A stretch of 64,000 nucleotides of DNA, taken from Volutella citrinella. Its lineage: Eukaryota; Ascomycota; Sordariomycetes; Hypocreales; Nectriaceae. The notes beneath the pieces were generated by a model. The model was given only the letters and a program-made list of their open reading frames with translations, did no database searches and was not told where the DNA came from. Below, in pieces: positions 46,489 through 58,531 of the stretch (the first letter of the stretch is position 1; each line of letters starts with the position of its first letter). The stretch is from positions 4,650,001 through 4,714,000 of the forward strand of contig JAWZSP010000003.1 in assembly GCA_034401135.1 (NCBI GenBank), in the 5' to 3' direction. Made by a program: the position numbers and the translations under genes.

Positions 46489-48916
46489 TCAGCCTTCGTC
46501 CTGTCCCTTTCTAGACCCAAGGAACCGTCTCGCCAATTTGGCACGTCGCAGAGGCGCTTCCGGACCCAAGGTCTCTTTATTGTTGAAAGACAACCGCCGC
46601 AAACCACCTGGTGGACCGTAATACTTGTCCGACTCTCTGGTTGAATAGTCGACGTTGGGGTCCGATGGGACAGGACTGGGCAACATGCCTTCCACTTCTC
46701 GCGGGTCGGTCGCACTTTCGTCTTCAGACGTCGGCTCTAGCGGTGTCGTTGGCATCGGCTTCAGGAATTCTCGGCGGTCAAATGTCATGCTTGACGAGGG
46801 CCGCGGCGTCCTGAAATAGATGCTCGTGTCGTCGGGATAGGATGCGACCGAATTGGCCGACGAGTGTCGCGTTGATCGAGACATGGGCCGAGGTGATCTA
46901 AGCAGCCTTTGGGTGCTATCCGGAGAAATCGGTCTGGTCGATATAGCGAGCCTGACGTTATCTGGGGAACTCGACTCCGCTGTCGAGTGTCGCTGAGAAG
47001 CAGATGATGAGGAACTAGTGCTGGATGAGCCAGCGTACGAGACAACCATCCCCCGTACAGAGAGGTTTGTGGGCGCGTTAGGGCGCCGAGAGAGCTGGCG
47101 AAGGCCAAAAACCTAGATGATACTTAGTATGCAACACGCCATAATCCGGAGGCGTTAATCTCACCTGAGGTCGTTCCAGCTCCGGTCCGGGTGGGGACTG
47201 GTGATGCTGCCGAACTGCCGACACGACCAAGCTTCCCATTTCAAGTATCGAAGGAACGAGAAACAGGGCAATCAAAACGAGGGCATGGAGACCCAGGATA
47301 GCGAATCCCAGTGCACTCTTCACCTCATGAGTGCCCACCCCATGAACCATCCCAATGCAGAGAAACAAGACAATGATCCTGTAGTAGGTTGCCAGCACTA
47401 TCCGCGATTTCAGGGCTGATCTTGAGCCAGCCCATACCTCAATTCCGAGTTGGATCGTGTCCAGGACTAGGAGAGCGGCAATCTGGATGTGCCCGTACCC
47501 TTGCAGGCCCCCAGTCACGACGCCTCGCGCAAACAGGACGATGAATGTAGCCAAGGCATGCTTGTCTATACCCTGGGGACTGTCCGTGTCGCCATCAACT
47601 TCATCCTTGTTGTCGATGATCAGATAGCCCATACTCTGCGGACTCTGGTAGACCATTGACCACCAGAATGCCAGCATCACAAGCGCCAATGCCACCGCTG
47701 CAAGGAGGATGTAGTAGAGCGGCAGCCACAGAGCCTGGATTGGGTATGCGCTCCAAGCAACCATGGGAAACATGAAGTAACTCAGGAAGACGCGCAACGC
47801 AATCAATGCGGTAGCCTTGAGCCCCTTCGCAGAGGCAGTTGAAATGCTCCACCCCGTTGTACCGTTGAACCAGTCCTTTGTCCAAACCAAACGCTGACCG
47901 AGCAGGACGATGAGGAAGATGATAAAGAAGACGACAATCGTCAAGGCAGCCGTGTTGGCGGTCGTCCCCAAGATGCCGTTGGCCCCGCAGAACTGGGAAG
48001 CCAGCTCCAGGCCCGCTGTACCACCAAAAGTCCCATTGATTTGGTATATGCCATCCATCACGCCCACGTACCTGGATTGGGTGATGACAGGGCCCTTGGG
48101 AATCATCAGGGTCGACCAACTGCTTTGGCTCGTAACAGGCTGGAGGAAACCCGGGTACTGGAGACTCAGCGCCCCGGAGAAGAAGAAGAACTGGAGGCAC
48201 GACAAGGCATCGGCAATCCGCGTGAGGTGGCTTCTTCCCCGCGCAGCAGCAATTCTCTCCTCCTCCTCGGTTCTATCGAGCGCCGTCATTCCTTCGCCAT
48301 CCTCAACCCTGTGTGTCCGATTTGAGGCCTCGCGCCAACCCGCAACGACCAGAACCAAGATGAATACGCAAAGGGGGGCGTAGAAGGATAAAGCTGCCAT
48401 GGTGTCGCCGATGTATGGGTTGAAGACGGTGGTTCTGCAGTCGAGCATCGCACTGTCTGCATCCTGCAGTCTGACCGTCGCTGTGTATGCTGCGAGCGGA
48501 TAGGGCTGTTCGATCTGGAACATGGCATCCAATTGGGCGCTGGGGGTCGACTGGTTTCCCCGACGGCCCATGAAACAGGATATGTTGTATACGGCTTCGG
48601 TGTACCGGCGCCGACTTCCCAGGGCGGCCAGAGTGAGTTGAGCTGTGAGATTTTGTGTCTGAAACAGGGCCTCGCAGGTCTTTATGTCATCGAAGAACGA
48701 TGTTATCCGCAGCCTCAGACGGCTTCCCTCGTCCGTGTTGTTGAGTGCCGCATCTATGGCAACCGTTCGAAATCGGGTAGTCGAGACGCGCCCAGCGGCC
48801 TCCGGGTCGGAAGGGCAGGACTGTAGCTGGACATATGTGGCTAGGGAGAAGTGGGAAAAGCAAAGCAGAAGTATTAGCGCCCGTAGGGCGAAAGAAAGAG
48901 AGGCGTTGGCCTTCAT
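46489..48916 (-). CDS. Fungal TRP-like membrane protein (ML-like lumenal domain, Flc/Pkd2 family)
   Basis: Two exons on the minus strand: 48916-47165 and 47112-46489, with a 52-nt intron carrying a TACTAAG branch; 791 residues. A signal peptide (about 1-26, ALILLLCFSHFSLA) precedes an about 150-residue Cys-containing ML-like domain with several N-glycosylation sites (NNT, NLT, NIS, NQS). About nine membrane segments follow (for example FYAPLCVFILVLVVAG, LTIVVFFIIFLIVLLG, YYILLAAVALALVMLAFWW). The last about 200 residues are a cytosolic Ser/Pro/Arg-rich tail. The fungal family is implicated in FAD transport into the ER, Ca2+ homeostasis and cell-wall integrity; which applies here is unknown. 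It precedes no obvious partner gene. Confidence 0.88.
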
Positions 48917-50059
48917 GGCCGGTGAGAAGGGAGGGACACTACGATATGCCGTGGGTTGTCGAAGCAGAGCAGAGGGAAAGTGAGGTTAAGTTGAACAATT
49001 CCTTCAATTCGTGCAACGCCGGCGCCGCGCAATCGCCACCAGGGGAAGGGACGACCCAGCGAAAATGGTCCCCTGAAAAAAACAGCCGATCCGAGGTGAC
49101 GTCAGGCCTTTTAGCGCCGGGCTCGCGCCCCTGTTTGCTCTGTGGCGCCGCGACCAAGCGCGACTGCAAGGCACAACCGCTAAGTTCATGACTCGCGCGA
49201 TGCTGGCAGGCTACCCTTTGTCGCTAGCAGCTTCAAACCCCATTTCTGCGTTATGGAATAATCATCTCAGTCTAGCTCAAGGCTTGACAGCTTCATTCTT
49301 GCCAAGAGAACACCGCACATGACAGGACTGCAACTTTGATTGCTGTGGAGAGGAGATCATGGGTGAGGAGGGCCGAGATCACGGGCACACCGTTTAAGGA
49401 TGTGGGTCTGGCGTGGTCGAACACGAGACTGTGGGGAGGGACATGAAACCCGGCAATCTTCCTAGAACATTAGAAGGCTATGCGACAATTAGACGACGGG
49501 CCAATTAAAGACATTTCTACCCTCCTTACTGTCTGCGAGGATGTCCTCCCAGTTGCTATCAGAATAAAAATAACCAACCCAGAGCCTAAATGAACGCGGG
49601 TATGGGAGAATTGGCCGCGTACCCACATATCTTAGTGTCGGCCAACCTCGGCCAACATGGAAGATGGTTTCAGTGCTAGCAAAGATCTTCAACTACTACT
49701 GTCGCACCTATGACAAAGAAAAACTTCAAGAGCGTGTTGCAAGACTTGCTGGTTGGGGGCACCGTGCGAAGCGCCTCGGCTTGGTGCGAGCTTGGGTGCC
49801 GTTGCTGCTACCAAAACTCATTTCGAGTCGACTTGGCGTTCCTTTTGTCAGGCATAGTGATGGTTAAAGGGTGTGTGTTATTGTCATGCGCGCAGCCACT
49901 GCATTCACATCCGGAAGCCGCACAACCAGTCGCATAAGGCAATACAATCATTTGGTGACATGGCTTTTATCTCTATAAATGTAAATAGCTTGATCGCTCC
50001 GATACCCCTTCTTTCTACTTTTCGCAAAAAAATCGCATATAACCGCTTGTGGGCCCGCC
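48917..50059. other. Intergenic region; TRP-gene promoter
   Basis: About 1.1 kb between the ade4 3' end and the TRP-like start. No gene is supported; short minus frames at 49004-49692 are not protein-like. The region just upstream of 48917 (read on the minus strand) is CT-rich. Confidence 0.5.
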
Positions 50060-52775
50060 TCAAGCCTTGGCCGCAAAGTTGTACAGACTATGCATTGTTA
50101 GCTAGGGTTCACCAATGAAGCTCAAAGCATGTTAGGCCATGACATACCTGATGTCCTCCTGGTTCTCGTGTGCTTTCGCACGCTTAGCATCCTCCTCGGC
50201 CGCCTTGGCGGATGTCGTGTTCACGGGCCCGCCGTTAGCCAAGCGGGTAGCATGGGGTTTTCCATCATCCATCGCAATGGCCGCGGCCTTTCGCTTCTTA
50301 TTCGCGCGCAGATTGCTCAGGTGTTCAAAGTAGTCGGCTGGCACTTCCGTCGAATACTTGCCGTTGAAGACACCAACTTCAAAGTCCTTGACAATGGTCT
50401 CGCTGCCACCCGCTTCGATGCAGGCATCTTTGAGATCCTGAAGATCCTGGTAGATCAGCTCGCTGGCTCCCATATCGATGGCAATCTCCTCGGTCGTCTT
50501 TTCGTGGGCGATGAGCTCTGATGAATTATTAGCGGCGGTCCCTCATCTCATGCCCATCTTATTTAGTTAAGGTCCTCTTACCGGCGGGATCAGCAAGATC
50601 AATACCGTGCTAAAAACTCGAGTCAGCAACCCCAATGCCACGACTCCATATGCGCGAGCGCAACTTACAACATGGGGATGAGAAATTGCCGATGAGCATG
50701 AAGCGAAGAGCACCTGAAGAGGGTATTAGTATTCGCCGTGCGTGGACTTCAAAAGTCGAGGTTCGGTGTATATTCACCTTCTTGGCACCAGAGTCCTTGG
50801 CCATTTGGACCTATTCGCATAATGTTAGCAACTGTCCCAAACATATGACCCCTGGCTCATCAGGATCGAAGGATAAGTTGACCATCACATACAATCTCGC
50901 GAGACGTGTTTCCACGCACGATGGAATCGTCTACCAGCAGCACGACCCTGCCCTTAAATTCGGATGTGATAGGAGACAACTTGCGGCGAATTCCCCGTCG
51001 TCGAGCGGTGTTTCCGGGCACTTGTCTAGTTAGAGAATACCCCAAGGCAACGTCATTACTGATTGCCAAACTCACGAATAAATGTTCGGTACACGTATCG
51101 ATTCTTGATGAATGCATTTGAAAAGGGCTTGTCCAACTCCTTTGCTAGGATGGCTGCAGAAGTATTGCTGGTCTGATGTCGAAACCTGGTTAGCCAACTA
51201 ATCGTGAGGTATGCGGGGTGGGCTGATATACTTCTGGAACGGGGATGACTAGAAATAATGGGTTAGCAATCCGCAAAACCATGGCAAGCTTCGTGGGGAC
51301 AGAGAGTTGCTTACCAACATCGATCTCCTCAATAGCCTCCTTGCTCATTGTCGCCTGGATCTTCCTGGCCAGTTTGCGGCCCATGTTCTCACGGCTGCGA
51401 TGCACAGAGATTCCGTCGATGGTGCTGTCGGGGCGCGCAAAGTACACCTACTCACGTCAGTTCTCAGTTAAAACCGTAAGTCTTCGGGGAAGGCGTACAA
51501 ATTCAAAAATGTCAGGCGTGTAAGTAGCTTCGACAATCTGAGAGAAGATAGGGGCCTTGCCCTTCTCGATGAAAACGGCTTGGCCAGGCAGGATGTCCTG
51601 GATGTTGGAAAATCCGAGCTGGGTCAAGGCAATGGACTCGGAGGCGAGGAGGTAATCCATCGCGCCTTCGAGCGTTAGAGAAGGTCGCGATCCAAGGCAA
51701 AGGGGTCGGATTCCGTTGGCGTCGCTACAAAAAGATAATGTTCAGCGAGAACCACAGCATGTTGGCGCCTGGGTGGCTTACCGGAAACCCAGGATTCCAA
51801 AACCAGCTACCATAGCGGTGCAAGCGTAGGCGCCCTTGCACTTGGCGTAGACCTCGTGCAGAGCAGTGAAAATGTCCGAGGGGCTCGTGCGGGACTTGCC
51901 AAGTTCGTTCAGCGCATGTGCCCAGACGTTGAGACTGGAGCGTTGCGATTAGTAGGCACTCGTCGATTCGATGAGAAATGCTGCTTACAGGAGCTCGGAG
52001 TCGGAGTCGGTGTTGATATGGCGATGGGCTTCATAGTCCAGAAAGCGGCTGAGTTCGGTTGCGTTGGTCAGGTTGCCGTTGACTGAGGCAAGCAGGCCCA
52101 TGGGAGAGTTAACTGTCTTGTTAGAATTTCAATCCACCAAGGCGAATCGGATGCGATTAGTTCTTACCATAGAAGGGTTGCGCTGGTGGTGGGTGTACAC
52201 TGATCAGTCTAAATCCGAGCCATTGATCCGCCACAACATACCTTCGGAGCTAGGTTGGAACCGATGTTAGCCGAAGCACGGTAGCTGGAAGCAGTGCATG
52301 CCAATTACTTACGCTGAAGAAGATCCCGCGGTCGGGTACCTCAGGTGGCTGATGCCCATGAATCCGGGCAGCTCGGCAGTCCGTCGTCCCTCATCGAAGA
52401 CCTTGGCAGTTCAGTACTCTGGCGATTTATGCGACAGCGCGTCAATTACCTTGGCGGCCATGCCGTTTCCCTTGCAGGAGAAGACCCTGCCACCCTGGCA
52501 AACCGCAATTCCGGCAGCATCTTGTCCACGCTGCTGTGAGAGTTAGATTCGATCGGACGGGTAAATGGACCGGGTCGCCCAGTGGGAAATCGGGGGGAGA
52601 CTCGCGTGTTGGAGGTAAAATAGGGATTCGAAGAGCTCGACGGCGGCACCGGTGGCTTTGGAGTCGCCGAGCTGTTGAGGCAGTCGCAGGTTAGCATGCG
52701 GTCAAAGCTGGCGGGGTTCGCGATTTCCTCGGTGGAGGGGCAGCAACAGACCAGGATAGCGGAAACGCCGCACAT
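50060..52775 (-). CDS. ade4: Amidophosphoribosyltransferase, 18 exons
   Basis: Minus-strand exons: 52775-52752, 52671-52606, 52530-52450, 52401-52313, 52249-52242, 52182-52168, 52112-51989, 51934-51782, 51724-51499, 51447-51315, 51248-51232, 51172-51076, 51020-50893, 50810-50778, 50713-50669, 50609-50582, 50517-50148, 50087-50060. All phases close into 554 residues. The protein starts MCGVSAIL with the catalytic Cys2 (class II glutamine amidotransferase), has [14 protein letters not shown] and [19 protein letters not shown], and a C-terminal PRPP-binding motif [14 protein letters not shown] (about 371-384). It makes 5-phosphoribosylamine, the first committed step of purine synthesis. Intron 2 has a GC donor (GCGAGT), and exons of 8, 15 and 17 nt occur. 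The short exons are certain from conserved flanking residues. Start context lies in an overlapping upstream frame. Confidence 0.94.
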
Positions 52776-52920
52776 TGTGGTTCGGCACGGGGTCGGTGGC
52801 GGACGAGGAGTCGTACAGGGCGATTGTTGCACTTGGGCGACGCAACGAGACGAGTTGCAACGGGATTGCGACGCTTTGGCGATGGGTGTCACGTCCTGGC
52901 GAGGTCGGCCTCTTCTTCAT
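52702..52920 (-). other. Upstream ORF overlapping the ade4 start
   Basis: An ATG at 52920 opens a 72-codon frame that runs past the ade4 ATG (52775) in another frame and stops at 52702 inside intron 1. If the transcript includes it, ribosomes would need leaky scanning to reach ade4, a possible translational control. Whether transcription starts upstream of it is unknown. Confidence 0.4.
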
Positions 52921-55900
52921 TGAGGCCCGCGGCGAGCTTTTTTTTTTAGGTCAACCCGTGACCCGTGACTGGCCCCCATAGAATGCTCCACAAAAGTTTT
53001 AGCGTGCCCCAAGCTGCTCCGTCATCGCCATCTGCGGCAGTTGGGGGAGCCGCCAGGCCAGGAATTAGGTGCCGGTCAGCGCAAAACCTCCCGGGTTCAG
53101 TGGCGGGGCTTCTAGAAGATGCCGGCTATGGAAACCACCCACAAGACGTCGGGCCGGGGTCCAATCCAGCTTTGCCCCGTAAGGAGCCCCAGAACACGGT
53201 CGAGACTCAGCGGCGGCGAATTTACATAATCATCGACTTTCTGTTATAAAGCAAAGTGAAAGCAGATATTGGGCACAAGAACGGCTTGCACAGCGCCCCG
53301 GCTTTCGCGCAGGCAAGCTTCCGGTCCAGTGTAATGGAAACATCGGTCAACAAATGCGCCCTCCTGTTGTTGTCTGCCACAGGCCCCACTGCCGTTGTCC
53401 ACCTGCCCACACTCAGGCTAGCGCTGGAAGGACCCTGAGCAGCCTACAAATACGGTCAAAAGATATTCGTGGGGACCATGAATATTTGCGAAGATGTTGA
53501 CAGCCCGACAGAGGTTCCACAGAGCAAAGGTCGAAATGATGATAAGGGCCCCTAACAACACTGACATCATCAGGTGCCCTAATACAACTTTGCACGTGCT
53601 GGTCACGAGGTGCGACTGGCTATTTGTTCCCCATGTTGCACACTCTGGTGGTCCTAAGGTTGTAGCACGTTGCCAAATTAGCAAGGCAAAGGATGATACC
53701 AAGAAGAGGCTCCAGTGGCGTACATCGCCGATCATAGCGCGGATGGCGTTTGACAGAACAGTAAAAAGATATTAGGTGCGATTCTCTTGCCATACGAATC
53801 TACTGCATTTTTCCTGAGTATCACCGCATCACGAAGTTGACCGGTTTCGGCCATGGCAGAATGCAGGCCCAAGACATGACGGGATCGTGTTGTTTGGGGT
53901 TGACTCTGAGCGATGTCACATGCGTTCTGTCGCATCAGGGCCGCCCTCTGTGTGTGTGAAGGGGTTGAGACTGCATGGTTGACTGACCACCTGTCCAAAG
54001 TCTTAGGCGGTTGTGCCCCGTCCGGAGTCGAAGTTGTTGCGATCCATACTCGTCTTGGCTGGTCTCAACCGTATGCCATGTCAACAACCAGGAGCAAAGG
54101 GCCACAGAAACTAACACTCGTTGTTTCCCGGCTCGGTGGACAGGAAGGGCGGCGTATTAGACATTTCGCTGCCAACTATGCCGGCCGAGTACGATCGCAC
54201 CTGCCCAGGGCACAGCCGCTTAGGGTGACGTCCCGTCCCTTGTTCACCACATCATCGGGCGGAACAATCTCGAGGGCAGTGCGAATATTCCAAATCATCC
54301 GCGGGCCCAAAATAAGCTCGCCGAACACGGTGTGCGCATAGGAGGGCATCCGCAAACCGTCTGCGCCTCTTTGCGAATCCGTGGAACGCCCGTTTCGGCC
54401 ATGTCCAGTTGCCCGCTGGTCTTACGTGTGTTCCTAGGCATCGACTTACACGAACACGTCGCCGCTCACTCCAAAAACGGGCCATGAGCGCCATCCGATA
54501 GACGGGCGCAGATCCCAGCAACAAGGCGTCCGGGATGGGCGGCAGCACCACCATGATGGGCTGTCGAGGTCGCTGATCAGCTGCGCGCCGGACATTTTGG
54601 GCCTGGCCATGGCCGTATCAGTCGCTGACACTGCACCGTGATCCACCTTTTCCCGGGGGGTCGTCTGGCTATCCGGCTGTCTCTCTTATCGCACCGGGAG
54701 CGGGCGTTGCCGTGTTGCGCGTGGCCGCCTTTTCTGTGTATCTTCACAGCTAGTCTCGGAGGTGGTGGGATGATGAGTGGTGATTGCGTTCACGGTGCCA
54801 GCGGGATCGCGGCGGATGGGTGGCGATTGACGCCCTTGCGTATGTCAAAGAGTCGATGCCGTGCCTTCCCAGGCGGCGTGGAGGCAAGGAGGGCAGTCGA
54901 CACCAGGGATGCAGCAGAAGGAGGGCATCAGGCTCGTGGCAGCGCAGCACCCCCCGGGATGGAGGCAGTGCCACGACAGAAGCCCATTTTGATGGTGATA
55001 ATCGTCATCGTCATCGGCGCGGCCAGCCTCCAACCAAAAACCAGCATCTACAACACCTAGCCACTACTTCTGCAGACTCGCCTACGTAATGACAACGGCC
55101 CAGGCCTTGGAATCCTCCGATGGGAAAGCTCGGCGCCGCACCATCCGGGCGATGGTCTCGCTGCGTGGCCCATTCCCCATCAAGCTTCCCAAGACTTGAG
55201 TCACTGGCCGTGGCGTAGTGCTGGCGATAGAGTCTTGGAAGCCCATCATGAGACCCTCTGGCCAAGCACCACCATCGCCCACCTCATCCAACCCCCCCGC
55301 CTCTCCCAACCCTACCCTGCCCTAAGCAGGTCTGCCCTTCCACCGTTGCGCTCAGCCCTGGCGCGCGAAACCTTATGCCCATGCCCAGAGTTCAGGGCGT
55401 TAGCCATCGTCACCCGTCCTAGCCTGCTGACCTGGCCACCACATACCTGGTAGGCTGTCCTCATTCTTGTTCGCGGGCACTGACGGCGCCCAGGAAGCCG
55501 AGCTCTTGGCGGCGGGGTTGAAGGGCCCAGGATTCACAACGGCATACAGCAGCTGGCACCACGCGCCCACCTCTTGCTGTTGTCTCAAAGGACATCGTGA
55601 TACAAACGCAGACCAATGCTACGCTAGCTCTGCCTCCTTATCTTTCCCTTCTTCTGATGACTCCCTATGCAAAAGCCATGCTAAAAAGCCAATCCGATCG
55701 ACGATCATCGCGGCAGTGGCTCCCTGTGCCCTGCTTTTTTGGGACCCTGCCGTTTGACTTTCTCGTCTTCTCGGGTCCCCAATATGTTGGCTCGTCGGTG
55801 CCTTGAGTTACCCACCAATGCGGGTGTGATCAGCGTTGCATTTTGCGTTTGCGCTGCAGCCCCATCCGCCAGTGCCGATGGAGGTGGCTGCATTTGCATT

Positions 55901-57490
55901 CCCAATCCAAGCCCTGCACAGTACAGGATCCCGATGCCGCGGAAATCTGGATAAGCGCAGAACTCGCTGACAGGAGGTGCATCGCAACTGGGCTTGTGTA
56001 AGCAGACATTGGAAATCAAGCATTGGAAATGACGAAGATGCCCAGGACCAGGCCGGCCTGCGCAAAGGGTTGTCCATCAACGAGGAGGGCACTGCCGCCC
56101 ACGATGATGCCACAGTTATCTCGACATCAAGTCATGCTGTGTCGTCAACAATGCGCGTCCTCGTGGGGCCGTCGGCTGCGAAACAATGTCTCACGGTTCT
56201 GCACCGAAAGAGGGGCATGTCGAGCGTGAATTCAGATTTCACAATGGCTCGCGGAAACTCTCGATGCCGTTCCCAATACAGCGGATCGGAGGTGAGCGAA
56301 CGTTCAGGACAAGCCATCAAAGTCTACCAAGCCGTGCTGAAAGCCCCATCATGCCACTCCTCGACTCTGCCCTAGTCCAGGTGGGCAAGGCGTGAAGGGT
56401 CCCATCCCGAGCAATGGCATATGCAGACGCCGTCATGCACGGTGCTACGGTTTGGATGCTTGTCTCTGATACAGTCCCCGGTGGCTGCGGCATGTGACGA
56501 CGCCCACCCTCCACCAAGCCTCTCGATGGGCCTCGATGGGACGCCCGCGCCGGTGCTGGCCCTGAACCGTGTCACCGGCTGGTGCGTAGAGTGGCGTGCG
56601 TCTGGCCGCCCTAGACCCTTGACAGCCCTCCATCACTGATCAGCTCCCAAGCCCACTGCCGTAAAACCAGGGTGGTGATGGACGCCGATGAGAGTAGGTA
56701 CGTACTGCATGCACATGCTTGGGCATCGAGCAGCGAGGTTGGCATGAGAAGTATATTACTAGTGCGGCGACCGCCTCACCTTGCCCTGGCCCTTACGACA
56801 GCTCACTCAGCTAGCAATCCATACTTGCCCTGCTATATACCCATACCAACGCCCATACGCGGCTCACAAACACCAAGAAACCTGAATAAGAAGCAGGGTC
56901 CAGCCTTGCTCGCAATCGATCCGTCTGCCGGGACAGCGCCCCACCAGCAGCGAACAACGCATCAACGCATCAGAACACTTGCGACCAGAGGGTCAAGGCA
57001 TTGCCCAAACGGACGAAGACCAGGAACGGGTACAAGCTTGGACAGATCAGAGAATTGGGGAAAAAGCAATAAGACAGGGGGACCCAGGCCGCGTACGCAC
57101 CTAATCAATTTGTGCATGCCCAACCAAGGCCTTGTCAACTACTGAGTAATTACACACAAACCCTCGGGTGTTTCTTTTTTGTCAATCCAAGGTACAAGAA
57201 GAGGACGCCGTCTCACACCGCCGCCCGCCTCGTTTTCTCAAATACAAAAACGCCTCACTGCTTCGTCACTCTATTCCAAGGGACAGCAAAATTTGGAAGG
57301 ACAAAGACAGCTGCTGAAACCGCCAAACACGCACGCGCTGTCCACCATCGACTGACTTACACCGCTTCACCTGCACCAAACAACGAGCACACGAGTGAGC
57401 CAGAAGCCTACTTCTGCCTCTTCTTCTACTTCAAAACGACAACCCTGCTCGCCAGGTTTTTTAATCACATCACCACAAGAACCATCACCA
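52776..57490. other. Gene-poor region, about 4.7 kb
   Basis: No convincing complete gene. A ten-T run (52937-52946) and duplicated CCGTGAC lie in the ade4 promoter. One hydrophobic minus frame at 53418-53735 is listed separately. A TATATA sequence occurs at 56834-56839. The last 370 nt before 57491 are C/A-rich and contain no ATG, a probable leader of the next gene. Confidence 0.45.
53418..53735 (-). pseudogene. Possible membrane-protein fragment
   Basis: A 105-residue frame from the ATG at 53735 with two or three hydrophobic segments (WSLFLVSSFALLIW, VLGHLMMSVLLGALIIISTF) and balanced polar stretches (ECATWGTNSQSHLVTSTC, NIFANIHGPHEY), much more protein-like than its surroundings. Upstream the frame is closed by a stop, with no splice acceptor between stop and ATG; an adjacent frame (to 53860) is also open, so a frameshift is possible. 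It may be a short real gene, with a second exon after a GTAGGC donor, or a decaying remnant. Family not recognised. Confidence 0.3.
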
Positions 57491-58000
57491 ATGCATCGCG
57501 AGAACCGACCCGGCCGCATCTCCCTCTCGTCCATCGTCTCCGGCTGGGGCTCCCACAGTGATGACGGTGCTGACCACCACCACGACATCCACGGCGAGCC
57601 ACGTCGTCCCTCGGTCCCTACCTTCGACCGCACCCGCCAGGCGAGCACTTGCTCCGAGCGAAGCTGCGAGGGCATGACCACCGACGAGACGCGCGAGCTG
57701 TGGCGGTGCATGCTGGAGCTGCAGCTGCGCTACGGTTGCTACACCTCAGCACGCCTCGACATGGCCCTGGACGCTGGTGACGACGGCATCGACCTAATGC
57801 GTGAGTCACTCTCTCATTTTAGATTTATTGACAGTAATATGCTGACATTTTTTGTCCTAGCCAACCGCTTCATCATCGACACGCTCAACGAGTCCCTCGT
57901 CGACCTCCCCGACGAAGGCCGCGAGATGCTCAACCACTATCTCTCGCCTGGCTCGTCCCCGCCCATGGCCAAGCAGAAATGGAAGGTGTGGAAGAGGTAG
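57491..58000 (+). CDS. Small hypothetical protein with retained-frame intron
   Basis: Two exons, 57491-57800 and 57861-58000, giving 149 residues. The 60-nt intron has GTGAGT and CTAG ends and is a multiple of three without an in-frame stop, so a retained-intron form of 169 residues is also possible. The N-terminus is His/Asp/Ser-rich and disordered (GSHSDDGADHHHDIHGEP); from about residue 62 it becomes ordered: TTDETRELWRCMLELQLRYG, CYTSARLDMALDAGDDGIDLM and PNRFIIDTLNESLVDLPDEG, probably a helical module. No named family. The ATG is the first after a 370-nt ATG-free stretch. A regulatory role is possible but not shown. Confidence 0.7.
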   Translation: MHRENRPGRISLSSIVSGWGSHSDDGADHHHDIHGEPRRPSVPTFDRTRQASTCSERSCEGMTTDETRELWRCMLELQLRYGCYTSARLDMALDAGDDGIDLMRESLSHFRFIDSNMLTFFVLANRFIIDTLNESLVDLPDEGREMLNHYLSPGSSPPMAKQKWKVWKR

Positions 58001-58531
58001 AACACTTTTCCGAATGTTTCATTTACAGGGCGCACAAAATAAGGGGAGATCAGATGCTGTGCTCAGGTCCTAGTGCTTTTCTCATTTCACGGCTTTGAGC
58101 GTTTGACATTTTCTGGCATGCAGCATGGAGTTATGGTCTTTTCTATCTTTTCGAGGGCGGAAGGGAAGGTCTTGGCGTCGGGAATCTAGACTGCCATATT
58201 ATTCTGCTGCCCTACCTTTGTTGTTTTGGCTTTCTTTCTCATCCCCTCGACACAGTCTGACCACATGCGAGGGGATGCTGCACTAGCTGGATGGATACCC
58301 GACTAAATGAATTGAAATACATGAATACATTAAGTAACCAATCAATCAACGAACGTGCAACTTAGAAATGAATATGTATCAAATCAGATGGTACGGAATC
58401 TCCCCCAGCTCGCTCATTGGATATCTCGATTCGGGTGTAACAGTCACATCACATCACCCCACAACACCATCCGCACTCACCCAACACCTCCGCAACACGA
58501 GACCGTCGTACAACTCAGGAACAGTAACACC
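58001..58531. other. Convergent 3' flanks
   Basis: About 530 bp between converging genes, AT-rich around 58300-58370, consistent with polyadenylation regions. No coding signal. Confidence 0.5.

Noticed and set aside
50132..50148. ade4 ending in YVMA
   Set aside because: Reading through gives a non-family tail; a 60-nt intron (50147-50088) joins DI to SLYNFAAKA, which matches the usual fungal C-terminus much better.
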